Origin: Adineta steineri
Taxonomy: Eukaryota > Rotifera > Eurotatoria > Adinetida > Adinetidae
Length of the DNA stretch: 64,000 nucleotides
Assembly: GCA_905250115.1 (NCBI GenBank)
Contig: CAJNOI010000035.1
Location: 124,001 to 188,000 of the forward strand
Direction: 5' to 3'
Below the pieces are notes generated by a model. It saw only the letters and a list, made by a program, of their open reading frames with translations, had not been told where the DNA came from and did no database searches. This document shows positions 13,393 through 25,393 of this stretch, piece by piece (positions within the stretch are counted from its first letter, which is position 1; every line of letters begins with the position of its first letter). Position numbers and translations under genes: made by a program.

Positions 13393-14915
13393 AATAATAT
13401 GCTTCTTTTTTTTCTTAAAGAAATGATGTGTAACGTTGTCTTAAATACAACAATCGAATGATTAGCTACAAATATTGTTTAAACTAGACCAATTTGTTAA
13501 CAAGGTTGTACAGTCATAGATAGATGAATAAAATTTGTTTAGTGACGAGAGACTGACAGTATATTAATATATAACACGCGTTGGTTTGTCTGTTCTGTAT
13601 CTTAAGAGAACGATAAATATATAGTATGGTATGCTCATTGCTTTCTTTTTCTTTTTCTAGTGAGATAGGTAGTAGCGTAGAGTAAAAGGTCGTAACAACC
13701 TTTGTCAGTATATCCTATAAAGGAACATACAAAATAACACATAGGTATTTGACAAATACTATTAAATATAAATAAGACATGGCATCAAGTCTAACCAAAT
13801 ATGTATTGATACAATGAGTAACGTATTTTATCTCTGAAACTGAATTAATATTAGAAAGAAAAAGAGGGTATTTTTTTTTAATATCAGACTAAAACGTATA
13901 TATGTCAACAAAATTATAAACGCTTATCAGTTGTCATAGACATTGATACCTTCGTTATTTATTTGACATTAGCTAAATACCTTGACGAATTAATATTTTT
14001 TTGCATAAAATGATTGTATAATTATTTCAAATTTAGTTCATAAAAATAAAAGACAAAAGAAAAAAATTCGAACTTGAAATTATTTTAATAATATAATTAA
14101 ATATTTTTTAATTATTAATAAATTAAAAAATATCTTAAGTCACCATATACTTTAGATATTTATATGCAATGAAGTACAGGTCATGATACCCTGTTTGTCT
14201 TCTTCATCAGACATGATGCTCTTAGTAGAGGAATATCTCCATTACAACGCGTTCTTTTACAGCATCATCTGTCAATGTTAAAAATTTTTTTCCCGCAAGT
14301 ATCTTAGTAAAACGTGATACGTAAGAGAATCACCACGCCCTTGTTCCTTCCTTCCTTCTTGTCATTCTTGTATAAGGATGACGAACATCTTAATACAGAA
14401 AAATCTTTTTTTAATACTAAATTTATATCAAATTATTTACAAGTATTTTGACAAATTGTACCAAATATGAAAAAAACAGGATACAAACAACCTTTTTTAC
14501 TCCTATAAATAATTAAAAGAAAAATGGAAAATAATGTTGGGTTATTGTAGAAAAAAATACTTACTTTTGTTAATGAATAATTACATGACATATTTTCTTT
14601 TCCTGGCTAGAACATCATAGGTCACTAACACTTCAGACAATTAGTTTTGTTCTCAAAGTCTTTAAAACTTATAAAAGAAAAATATAAATACAACAACATA
14701 CTTTATTCTTACTTCCATTAAAACAGAATCCTATTGAGTATGATAATCGTTTTTAAATGATTAAACTCTATGTCAAGTTCAACCTAATATGTTTTTCCAA
14801 TCTCTAAATACTCAAAAGTTACGTATTAACTGAATACACGAATTTTTTCAAATAACGATTAGAATATTCAGGCGGAATTCATATAGGAAATTTCAATATG
14901 TTTTTAAAGCTAGTA
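13393..14915. other. Intergenic region upstream of the nuclear receptor
   Basis: AT-rich with no coding match; should contain the nuclear receptor promoter. No RNA gene or repeat recognised before the transposon that begins at 14916. Confidence 0.4.
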
Positions 14916-15885
14916 TCGGGTGGCGCAGATTAAATGGACCTCTCAGTATTTTGCATTTTTTTCACTTATAATTTATCATAGACAAAAATGTTTTTTGTAG
15001 AAAGATTCCTTGTGAAATTCTCTACAAAACGTATATATTTTTATTATTTTAAATACCATCCATTATTTTGAGAAATGCGGTACAAACGGTTGGTCGAAGA
15101 AGCGTAACTTTCAAACAAAAGGTTTTAGTACGGTTATCATATCTCAGAATTGCAGAGCTATGGAGAAATGTGACTTGGTAGGTTTTGTAGAGAAAAGTTT
15201 GTTCTACAACACAGTATAGTCAGATTATCAAATACATTTAGATACTATGAACAAATGTTGATAGAACATTGTATAGCATACTCATATACAAAAAAAATAT
15301 TTTATATTTTTTAAGATCAATATGCCTTACAATATTCTATCAACATTTATTCGTAATATCCGAGTGTATGTGAGGAACCTCCTAAAGGATTTTGTAGAGC
15401 AAATCTCTCTCTACAAAACTGACTATTTCATACAACTATATAATATAACCATTTTGAGATATATTAATCGCTTTTTAAACACAGTCATCATTAAAAACCT
15501 GTACTTCATACTTGTTCAGTATTTCGCACATAACGTCGTCATTTTTCAATAAAGTTTTTAAAGTTTTTTTACCAAAATAATCAGTAAAAAATTCTCTACA
15601 AAAATGAGGTCTGAAAGAAAATTTTTCTGAACACTTTCGTTATTTCGAGTGACTTCTCCCGGAACTATCTACTAGAAACATCTTGTTTGAAAGTTACGCT
15701 TCTTCGACCAACCGTTTGTACCGCATTTCTCAAAATAATGGGGGCTATTTAAAATAATAAAAATATATACGTTTTGCAGAGAATTTCACAAGGAATCTTT
15801 CTACAAAAAATATTTTTGTCTATGACGAATTATAAGTGAAAAAAATGCAAAATACTGAGAGGTCCATTTAATCTGCGCCACCCGA
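14916..15885. mobile_element. Non-autonomous DNA transposon (MITE-like) with 202-bp terminal inverted repeats
   Basis: The left arm (14916-15117) and the reverse complement of the right arm (15684-15885) are both exactly 202 bp and differ at about seven positions. Arms begin tcgggtggcgcagattaaat. TA dinucleotides flank both ends (14914-14915 and 15886-15887), as expected for a TA-targeting Tc1/mariner-like superfamily; the family is not certain. The motif ttttgtagaga or its complement recurs in both arms and at about 15185, 15388 and 15590, possibly subterminal transposase sites. No transposase frame exists; the 76-aa open frame at 15322-15552 looks like chance. Low arm divergence suggests a fairly recent insertion or copy. 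Confidence 0.9.
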
Positions 15886-16892
15886 TACAATTTATAATGG
15901 AATTCAAGGGAAAAGATCATTTATTGTGTATGATAAAAATATTGACATAAAGAAAATAACCTGGACATAATTTCTCATATATCAAAATGAAAAATATTTT
16001 ATTTATGGTGATATTCTTTTGGTCCATATCAGTTTTCGATTTTTAAATAATCTATGACTACAATATGAATATTTAACTATCATATTATCCAAATGATATG
16101 ATATATTTATAAATCAAAATATGAGTTAATTAGAAAATATGGGTAAGAGATAAATATAGAATACGAATATATGATGTCAAGGTGAGTACAGCTTGACAAG
16201 TTGAAAAATATTACAGTCATAATTATTATTAATATTAGTGATTGGGGACGAAAAAAGAATTTTTGTATTTTCAAAAAATTATTTAAATTCAAATTGAGTA
16301 CGAATCGAGAATTTATTCGTAATATTTCTCCTTTCAGTATTATTTATTAACCTTAAATAAACAATATGTAAATCATAATATATTTCATCTTGTTTTTTAT
16401 TTTTAAAGATTAAAAAGAATAAATGTCAGTCTATTTATCAGTTGAAAATTTATCTTGTCTGTATTATTTCATTATGAAAATGAGTACAATGCTACACAAA
16501 ACAAAATGTTAATATGACCTTTTTCATCTTTAGAATTATAAATAATCTAGACTTGACCCGAAAGTATTTCATAATGTCTATTCGAATGATTAGAAATAGA
16601 GAAATAAAGGAATTTTATATTTGAATAAAAATTTATCTAGTTAATCATTGTGCCATATCATAATAGATTGAATACTAAGTATATTAATCTATTCGAATAA
16701 ATAAAGTTTGAAAAATTAACTAAAAATAGATTTTCACAATTAATCATTTAGAATTCAAGCATTCATATGATAATTGTTTCAATCAATTAAATTTTATTTT
16801 ATTATTTAAGAAGTAGACAAGCATCAAGGGATATTTATTGGTTGATATTTTTTTAGTTAAGATAAATTGAATAGAAAAAAAAATACAAAAAT
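15886..16892. other. Intergenic, no gene seen
   Basis: AT-rich DNA between the transposon and the 3' end of RIBC2. No coding or structural feature recognised. Confidence 0.4.
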
Positions 16893-19800
16893 CTATCTTG
16901 ATGAACCATTAAATTGTGTAAAATAAGCGGCAGTTGGTTGATTTGTATAAACAACTCGATCAAGATATGATTTAAGATTTCTTTGTTCATTTGATAAACG
17001 TTGATTATCATTTTTAAGATCATGTTCAAATGCACGTCGATCACGTTCAAGTTGTTTTTCTGCAATCATTCCAGCTTTAGCTTCAGCAATACGACGTTGA
17101 TCCCATTCTTGTTCGCGTTGTCGTTCTTCTTCATCACGACGCTAGAAGAAAAAGCAAAAATCAAAATTTTCTCAATAACAAAATATTCACAAATTTACTT
17201 TTTTCTCTTCAAGTTGTTGTTGTTGTTCATCACGTATGCGCTGTAAGCGATCTTCACCCATACCTTTCCAACGATCTACAACAACTCTATGTGGTCCAAA
17301 TTGACTCATAGCTTGATCAGGATTTTCTGATAATAAATCACTTGTAACCATATTTGTCATTTCAGCATAATTGTCATAATCGTCTTGACGTTTTTTCAAC
17401 GCACGACGTTCTTGATTTTCTTGAAACTAGTTGAAAAAAGTTTTAAATATATTTCAAATAATCTATAGTAGAGATTACTAGGGTTTGTAGTTTAATGATA
17501 GTAAACAAATCACGGTTAATTTCATTTTTCTTTTTTGTTCAGAATAATAATTATCGTTATATTCTTTTTGAAAAATAGAAATTATCATTACGTTGTCTTT
17601 CCTTTCTAGTAACTACTTGTCATTATCTATGAATATTAGAAGTTTCGTGATACAAAAAAAAAGAAATATTAACCAATGAATGACAATAGAGAACTTCAAT
17701 ATATCATTCAGAAAACATTTTAAATTGGATAAATAGGTCGTTTTTTTTATTCGTATTAATTAAAAGTAAGTTTACAGATGTGAATTTTAGAGAAAAAAAA
17801 AGATATGTATAGATTATAAAATACTTGAATCAGATATATTATTTTCCTATTGTTTACAATTATCGATGATCTATTTTTTTAGGACAGTGTGCCACTAATC
17901 AAGTGTAAGTAGTTTCAATAATTAAATTAATAATATTGTACTCCTTAAGGGCATACAATTCAGAATGAACTAAATTACATTGTTAAAATTCATGACGATT
18001 TCCTGTGAATCACGAATAAAAATTCTCATTTCCATTATTTTCAATTAATTCTTTTAATTCCTAAATGTTTTTAATGATTCTTCATAATTATTAATGAATC
18101 AAAATAAAATAAAAATTGATTTCTCCTGATAGAAATCAGAGAAGTCAATTTGTTTCTCTTGAGTGTTTACGCTCTATCTCAATAATACAATTGAACATCA
18201 AGAAGAATGACTATTAGTAATCAGCTATATTTAGTTCTCTTATAGTTTTATTATACTTACAACATATACTGTGCTTATTCATTTAACAATAGTATGTACA
18301 TAAAATAACATATAGATGGTAAGAATAATATATGTGTTAAGATTATAGAAAATTAGTTGCATTTTTATAATCAATAGCTCTACACTTAATGTCAAAATGT
18401 CGTTGTAACATAATTTAAAAAAAAGAAATGATTCTTTTATATTAATAAAGAAAAATAGTTCAGTCTTATTCTGAATGTAAATATGATTAAAAAGAATCTA
18501 TTTTTTCTACCCTAATAATTGCCATGAAAACTACGGTCATTAAGTACTGTGTCTTCTGCTATACGCTTTTTTTTCTCGAAAATAAACATAAGTGTTACAT
18601 GAAGTATTCTCGTTCTAGCTTAAAGTAAATAAATAATATGAATATTTGTATATGTCAATGCTTCATCATAGAATGTTCCTCATGCGTAAGTTATTTTGTA
18701 TATTATGATGTCAATGTTAATGAATTATTAATATATGAATATTTTCCCGTTTTCTTTTTCGTTAGATTTGTAATTTTAATCTTGATTAACCTAGTGACAT
18801 CATAGAAGTACTTCATTTTTTTGTTTTTAATTATAACTTACATTGTTGGTTACTCAATATTTCGTGCTTAAATAAATTTTTAAAGTTCATTCGCTAAAGC
18901 TCTGTAATTATACACAATACGAGTAAGTCATGTGTTAAGCACAGTTAATTTAACAATATGTAGTTCTTTCTTTCTTTTTTTTGATAGTATATTATATACC
19001 ACGACATTTTTTGATAGAAGAAAAATATAAGGCTACTATTTTTCGAAGATTTTCTAATATGAGGTAGGAAAAAATATGCTATAGTTATGTGACTTACTAA
19101 TGCGTCATTGTAATTTCGAACAGATTTATTAATATCCCTTCGGCATTGTTCTTCACCTCGTTGAAGTTCAACAGCTCGTTGATCTAATTCATTTTGTTTA
19201 GCAAAAAACAAACGATCAGCTGAATGTTGTTCTTGTTGTGCACGAAGTTGATCTTCTTTCTGTAAACGTGACCATTCACGTAATTGTTCTTGTTGATATT
19301 TCGCTCGTGCACGTGAATTAAGATCTTCACCTTGAAATTTTTGTAAAGTAGCTATACCACAACGTGGATCATCGTCAGAGATACGTGCTGGCATATCTTT
19401 CTTTAAAAAGTCTGGATCATTTAAATCCCATTCACCTATTAATTAGAAAATAATAAGAATTTTAGAAGAAAATCTTTTGACTAGTTTACGTTGAGCAAAT
19501 GGTTGTTGATGTAAAGCACGAAATTCATTTAATGCTCGATTATTTTCTCTTTCATCATATTCTTGACGACGTTGAAGTAATTGAGCTATGGTATCATTTC
19601 GAACGGCATCTTTAGCTATTTTTATAAGAGAGAAAAAAAAATGTTTTTTTTGTTTAATTATAGTTGAGATATTTACCAAAGGCAGATGCTCGTTTTTGTT
19701 CTAAGTCTTCCATCCATTTACGATCTTGAATTTGTTGATCAAGAGTATTTTTATCAACCTATGTAACCGATAAGAATACAATTAAATTCGCAGAGTATTT

Positions 19801-19922
19801 CAAACCCCTATTTGTCGATATTTCGAATTGAATATTCGTCCTTGACGTTCTTGTTCAGCACGACGACGTCGTTCAATAGCTGCTTTTTCTTTATGATCAA
19901 TGGGAAGATCGAGTTTATACAT
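16893..19922 (-). CDS. RIBC2: RIBC2 (RIB43A-like with coiled-coils)
   Basis: Six exons (19922-19806, 19758-19677, 19615-19490, 19435-19098, 17426-17199, 17141-16893) give 379 aa, against about 380 in human RIBC2. RIB43A proteins are microtubule inner proteins of ciliary and flagellar doublets, at the protofilament ribbon. Diagnostic blocks are REWDLNDPDFLKKDMPARIS, FGPHRVVVDRWKGM, and the C-terminal VYTNQPTAAYFTQFNGSSR. The rest is Glu/Arg/Gln-rich coiled coil. Intron 4 (17427-19097) is 1,671 bp, far longer than the other introns, and I see nothing coding in it. RIBC1 is the closest alternative, but the C-terminal block fits RIBC2 better. It implies an animal with motile cilia. Confidence 0.95.
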
Positions 19923-22358
19923 ATTTAGTTTGCTTGAATGAAAGAGTGTATGTTAAATTTTTTTTATGAAGACAACAAAATATGTCCACCATTAGTGTTT
20001 AATATTGTCATGACAATAGAGAGAAGGGAAAGATGTGTGAATCAACGAAAGTATTTTTATTATGATATTAGCGACCTCTGTAAATTTAAAATTTTTTTTA
20101 AACTTAAATAATATAAGACAATTTTGTTTTATGTTTAATAATTTATTAGAAAATAATAAATATAATGACTACTATACTACAATTGACTTGAGAGAGAGAG
20201 AGCGCGTTTTGCATATAATCTAACTATCAGATAATAATCCAATTTAATAGATGTTACTATTTCAGTTCTAAATTAATGAGGTATTATTGAATATGTTTTA
20301 ATCAATAGTTTATAGAAAGATTGAAATTAAACGTTCTGTAGTTTTATATTATACTTGAACAATGATGGTAGTGAATTTTTTAAATATCAAAGTATAAATC
20401 AAATATTTTATATTGAGTTTTCATCTTATTGACAATTTTATATATAAATCATTTTTTTAAAAAAGTAAAAATGAAATTTAACCGTCATAATTAAAATAAA
20501 TCTACGCTGAATATTTTATGTTTCTATAAGAATTTCTTCCTACGATAAAAATATGATTAAAAGATTGTCTAAAGTATTCTTAACTTCTGTTTATGAAGGT
20601 ACAACAACATAAATGAAGATTATGTTCCTAGTGAGCATCTCACATTTTCTCTTCTAAATTAGTTTTAAGTAATAAGCTGCTGTTTTCTATATTCTGTAGG
20701 TGGTAAAATACTTCTCAAAGAAAAATTATCTTGCTTTTAGATTATCAGACAACATATGAACTCTAACAAATGTTGATTCGGTGAGCATTATTATATATTA
20801 CTATGTAGGTAAAAATATTTAATACAAATAGCTCATTGCTAAGAAATACTGTAATGATTTTAGTTATAGACTAGACATAATCATAAAACCTTTAAGTTAA
20901 TACTGTTAAAGTGTTCTTGAGATAAAAATATGTTTATAGCATGAAATCGGAAAAAGAAACGTGCTGTTCAAGTAATATTTCTTTTGGATATGCATAAACT
21001 AATGTAATGTCTGCTTAATTACGTGTATAAAGAATAGTTTTGAAATATCTTACCACTTACAAGGAAAAACTTTCCTTCGCCTACAGATTATTCATGCTTT
21101 AATGATAGACGGTACACAATAAGTATTAGACGAAATAAATACGTGATAAACAAGAACACTTAGACACATTGAGTCCATTCATGTTTAGTTTACCAGTAAA
21201 GATACTTAGGATTATGATTCGGCTTTTTTTTCTATAGTTTATAAATATCATCGATTTTTATTCTTCAATAACCTTTTCATTAGTTGTTTCATTCTTTATA
21301 GTTTCTATTCAATTGAATTAAAACAAACTATTGCGACTAGAAAATACAATTACTTATGAAGCATAGTATTGTAATTTAAATATAAAAGACAAGAAATTAT
21401 TCAATAATTTCTAATCGAAAATAACATATGCTTCAATAATCAAGGTCTATTCTATATTAACATCATCAAATCTTTCTTATATTAGTTCTTGCAATAAGTG
21501 CTCAAAAAGAAAAAGCATGTCCTTAATAAAGTATCATATTTATTGATAGAAAAATAGATCGGTTATCATTTGCTGAAACATCACATATTATTGATCTTGT
21601 TTAATTGAGAATCTCATATTAAAAAAAAAGAAAACAATACTAGTGAAGGAAATTACAGTACTTGAATATGTCACAACACACACTTCCGCACGGTTGCTTT
21701 TTTTACGCAAAAAAGGATCCATATTAAACAACGTATATATATATATATCTACGAACTTTTGATTTTTCTTTGCACTCATCGGAAGAATACTCTTGTCTTT
21801 TTCCATCTGTCTATCAAAACGATATGTTCGGCGCATTCTTTTATTTTCTTCTTCTTCCATTTTTTTTGCTGTTGTATAAGATGAAATAGTTCTTTTTCTT
21901 ATTTCGAACATGTACTCATAGTTTACCATGTTATTTCTTCCCTTGCTGATTTGATCCGCATTGAATGATCAAAAAATATGAGTTGTGATCATTGTCTTTT
22001 TTTTCTTTTTTTTAGTATAAATAATATATATCTTTTATTTGTATTATTCATCACCTGAAATTCTTACGAAAACATATATATATATTTATTCCTTGAAAAA
22101 CAACTATACATACATTTGGATACATATATATATTCATTCATATAATAAAAATAAAAGACGAATGTCAGGTTCTGATTGGTATTGTCGTATATGCTCGATA
22201 AGATCGTTCGTTCGATTCATCATAGTTTGGAATAACAAAGGATGTAACAACGCCTATAACAACGAATAACTCAATTAGTCGGGGGTATCCCGTTTTAGTT
22301 GCTCTTTTTACTGTTATTATCATTCCGCACTATTAACACACGTATACATACATACACA
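19923..22358. other. Divergent intergenic region between RIBC2 and the nicotinic receptor
   Basis: About 2.4 kb holding the promoters of two divergent genes. It contains short GA and TA microsatellites (about 20190-20204 and 21737-21749). A 113-aa minus frame at 21588-21929 is Lys/Glu/Arg-rich but has no recognisable domain and is not called. Confidence 0.4.
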
Positions 22359-25300
22359 ATGCTTTATTTCAATAAGGAATTTATATTTCTAATAGTCTGT
22401 TATTTAATATCAGGTATGAATTTTCAATTTTGTATTTATTATCAATATAGTTTTTTTTAATCACAAATAGGAATAATTATGTGTGATGTTGAAATGAATT
22501 TAACTCGAGCTTTATTAAATCCAATTGTATATGATAAATCAGTACGGCCAGCAGTTAGTCATACTGATGTAACAAATATTTCATTTGATCTATCATTAGC
22601 TCAACTTATTGATGTTGACGAAAAAAATCAAATTATTACAACAAATCAATGGTTAACTATGGTATTTCTACATATGAAATTTTTTTGTTGTGATCCTTTT
22701 ATTCTATTATATATATATTATTTGATAGAGTTGGCTTGATCCAAAACTTACTTGGAATCCATTAGAATGGGATAATGTTAGTTTACTTCATATTAAATAT
22801 GATAAAATTTGGTTACCTGATATTGTTTTGTATAATGTAAATATCACATAAATTCTGTTTTTTGTTCTAATAGTAAACCATTAAATTAAGTTAAAAACAC
22901 TGTAGTTAATATGAGCCATTAAGTAAGAAGGAAGAGAATAAATTGCTTCAACAAAGTAATAGAATTTTCTATGATTTCCTGCTTCCGGATCAGCATCTAA
23001 GTTCAACATGGACCAACAGAAGTCAATGTTTATTATAATAAATTCTAAGATATTATACAATTAGAATTTATTTAACAGTTCATTTAACTCTCATACTATC
23101 AACTCGGATCTGTTTTGGACTTTCTTCGTAAAATATAATAAGGATATATATATAAACTATATGAAGAAGAAAAAAACGTGCTTTTTTTATGAAAACACGT
23201 GATTTGTTACCAACGTTTAAGAGCAAAAATTTGAGTATTTTAAATGTGAAAATATCGTATTTATTCTTCTAGATGTTCTTAATAATCTAAAGTTTACTGA
23301 ATTGATTTTCTCGATAAAATAGAAATAGAAAAAAATTGTCAAAAATTATCAGTTTACGTTTTCTTTTTATACTATATTTATAATGGTCAAGCTAAGTGAG
23401 CTCCGAATTTGAAGTTTTTCAACAAATTGTAGCTTGTAACTATGTGCTTTTCTTTACTTGATCGTCACCAGTCGACTCAGAACGGTTCAGAGTATCTATT
23501 AGAGCAATCAAAAACAGATGATTGCAGTTTTTGCGAAAACTTAGATATCCATAAACTTCAAAAATGGAGCACACTTAACTTAACCACTTATAATTACAAT
23601 AAATATAACGATATTTGATAATATTTTATCGTTGATTTCTATTAAAAACATAATTTTCAAATTTTTGACTATATAAAAATCTATATTTGATTTAGAATGC
23701 TGATAATCTGGCATCATTGAGTCAAATATCAACAAATGTCATGGTGTCTTCGGATGGTATGGTTACATGGTTATCAACGGGTATTTTTAGAAGTTCATGT
23801 GCTGTTGATGTTCGCTTTTTTCCTTTTGGTAAAAAAAAACATAAATATATATATTTCTTTTAATAAATTTATCGAATGATACAGATGAACAAAATTGCTC
23901 ATTGAAATTTGCCTCATGGACTTATGATAGTGCTCGAATCGATTTAGCACAAAAAACAAATATCGGTGATTTAAGTAATTTTATGGCTAATTCTGGTAGA
24001 TTTTCTTATTGATTATATATACATATATTTATTATTTGTTTTAGAATGGGAAATTATTAAATTACATGTGAAAAAAAGTGTTGTCAAATATTCTTGTTGT
24101 ATGTAAACGAATAGAATAAATTCACACTAATATTATTGAAACTATAATTAGGCCCAGAAACATTTCCTGATTTAACTTATGTAGTACAAATGCGTCGTCG
24201 TCCATTGTTTTATGTATTTAATATGATACTTCCATGTTTTCTTATTACAACTGTTGCTTTTCTTGGTTTTTGTGTTCCATCTGATAGTGGTACGTACAAT
24301 TTATTCTATTAATTATCAATTCAATTGATTTATTTATTCTAAATTAGGTGAAAAAGTACAAATCGGTGTAACAACTCTTCTTTCAATGACCGTTTTTCTT
24401 ATGCTTGTTACGGATAGTATGCCGCCTAATTCAGAATCTTTACCCTTAATTGGTATGCTAATCTAAATAATAAATAACTTTTATCGACTAGATAAATCAA
24501 AAAAAAATGAATAGTCTATTGATATCTTACTACATATGTCATTATGTTTAGGTATTTATTATTTTTCTGCAATTATAATTGTAAGTATAGCAACAGCAAT
24601 GTCTGTTGCATCTCTTAATCTATATCATCATGGTAAACATAATCCTCATCCAGTTCCAAAATGGTTAGCTCGTATATTTTTTATAATTGTTCCTAAATTA
24701 CTCTTTATGAAAATTGAACTTCCTACAAATTGGCAAGTTCGTCGAAGTAGTCTTCTTAAATGCATGGTAATAAAATCAAATTTTTTTTCTTAAGCAAAAA
24801 ATCTATTTTTATATTTATAGTCATCATCACCAACTAAAACAAAGAAAAAACAAACCAAACAACCACCTAATAAATATTTAGCAAATAAATATGATTGTAC
24901 AAATAAAAATAATATTTTACAGAATGGTAAAATGACATTATATGAAGATTCTGTTGAGAATGATCCCACAATCGCAACAAGTTCATTGACATATTCTGAT
25001 AATCTTCATTCATGTGATTTTTATACATCTCCGCCATTAATTCTACGTTCGTATACATCATTTCAATCGTCAACTAATTCATCGAATAAACAACAGCATC
25101 ATCATCAACAACAGCAACAACAAAAATTTAATGATAAAGATAATCAGAATTATCTGCATGAATCATCAAATAGAATTACGAATAATTTAAAATCATCTAT
25201 TGATTATATTCATCGTCTTGTTGAACAAAATGAACGTCGTTATGAACAACAAGAACATCTAACAACAGTAGGACAAGAATGGCAAATACTAAGTCGAGTT

Positions 25301-25393
25301 GTTGATCGTTTACTTGTTTTTGTATTTTTAGTTAGTAATATACTTGTTTTTTTTATTATTTTTCGTCAAGCACCACTTTTAAGATTAAAATAA
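22359..25393 (+). CDS. Nicotinic acetylcholine receptor alpha-type subunit
   Basis: Ten exons (22359-22413, 22471-22661, 22729-22836, 23696-23828, 23885-23995, 24045-24098, 24152-24289, 24348-24452, 24552-24766, 24821-25393) give 560 aa. A signal peptide ([18 protein letters not shown]) leads into a ligand-binding ectodomain. The Cys-loop is [18 protein letters not shown], with 13 residues between the cysteines. Loop C has the vicinal pair in [14 protein letters not shown], the mark of alpha subunits that bind acetylcholine. M1-M3 follow, with pore helix M2 in [20 protein letters not shown]; a long cytoplasmic loop rich in Gln, His and Ser precedes M4 ([18 protein letters not shown]). Subunit number cannot be assigned. 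Intron 3 (859 bp) carries a small inverted-repeat element at 23384-23586. Start chosen because it supplies the signal peptide and splices in frame. Confidence 0.93.
23384..23586. mobile_element. Small inverted-repeat (MITE-like) element in nAChR intron 3
   Basis: The first 35 bases (tggtcaagctaagtgagctc...) match the reverse complement of the last 35 at about 29 positions. TTATAA lies immediately left (23378-23383) and one base beyond the right end (23588-23593), a possible target-site duplication. About 203 bp, no coding capacity, moderately diverged. Superfamily not assignable by eye. Confidence 0.6.

Noticed and set aside
15322-15552. 76-aa open frame inside the inverted-repeat element
   Set aside because: No transposase motif; Ile/Tyr/Phe-rich chance translation of AT-rich DNA.
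21588-21929. 113-aa minus frame with a Glu/Lys/Arg-rich stretch
   Set aside because: Low complexity, no recognisable domain; includes TA-repeat translation. Could be a UTR or a lost exon, but nothing supports a gene.
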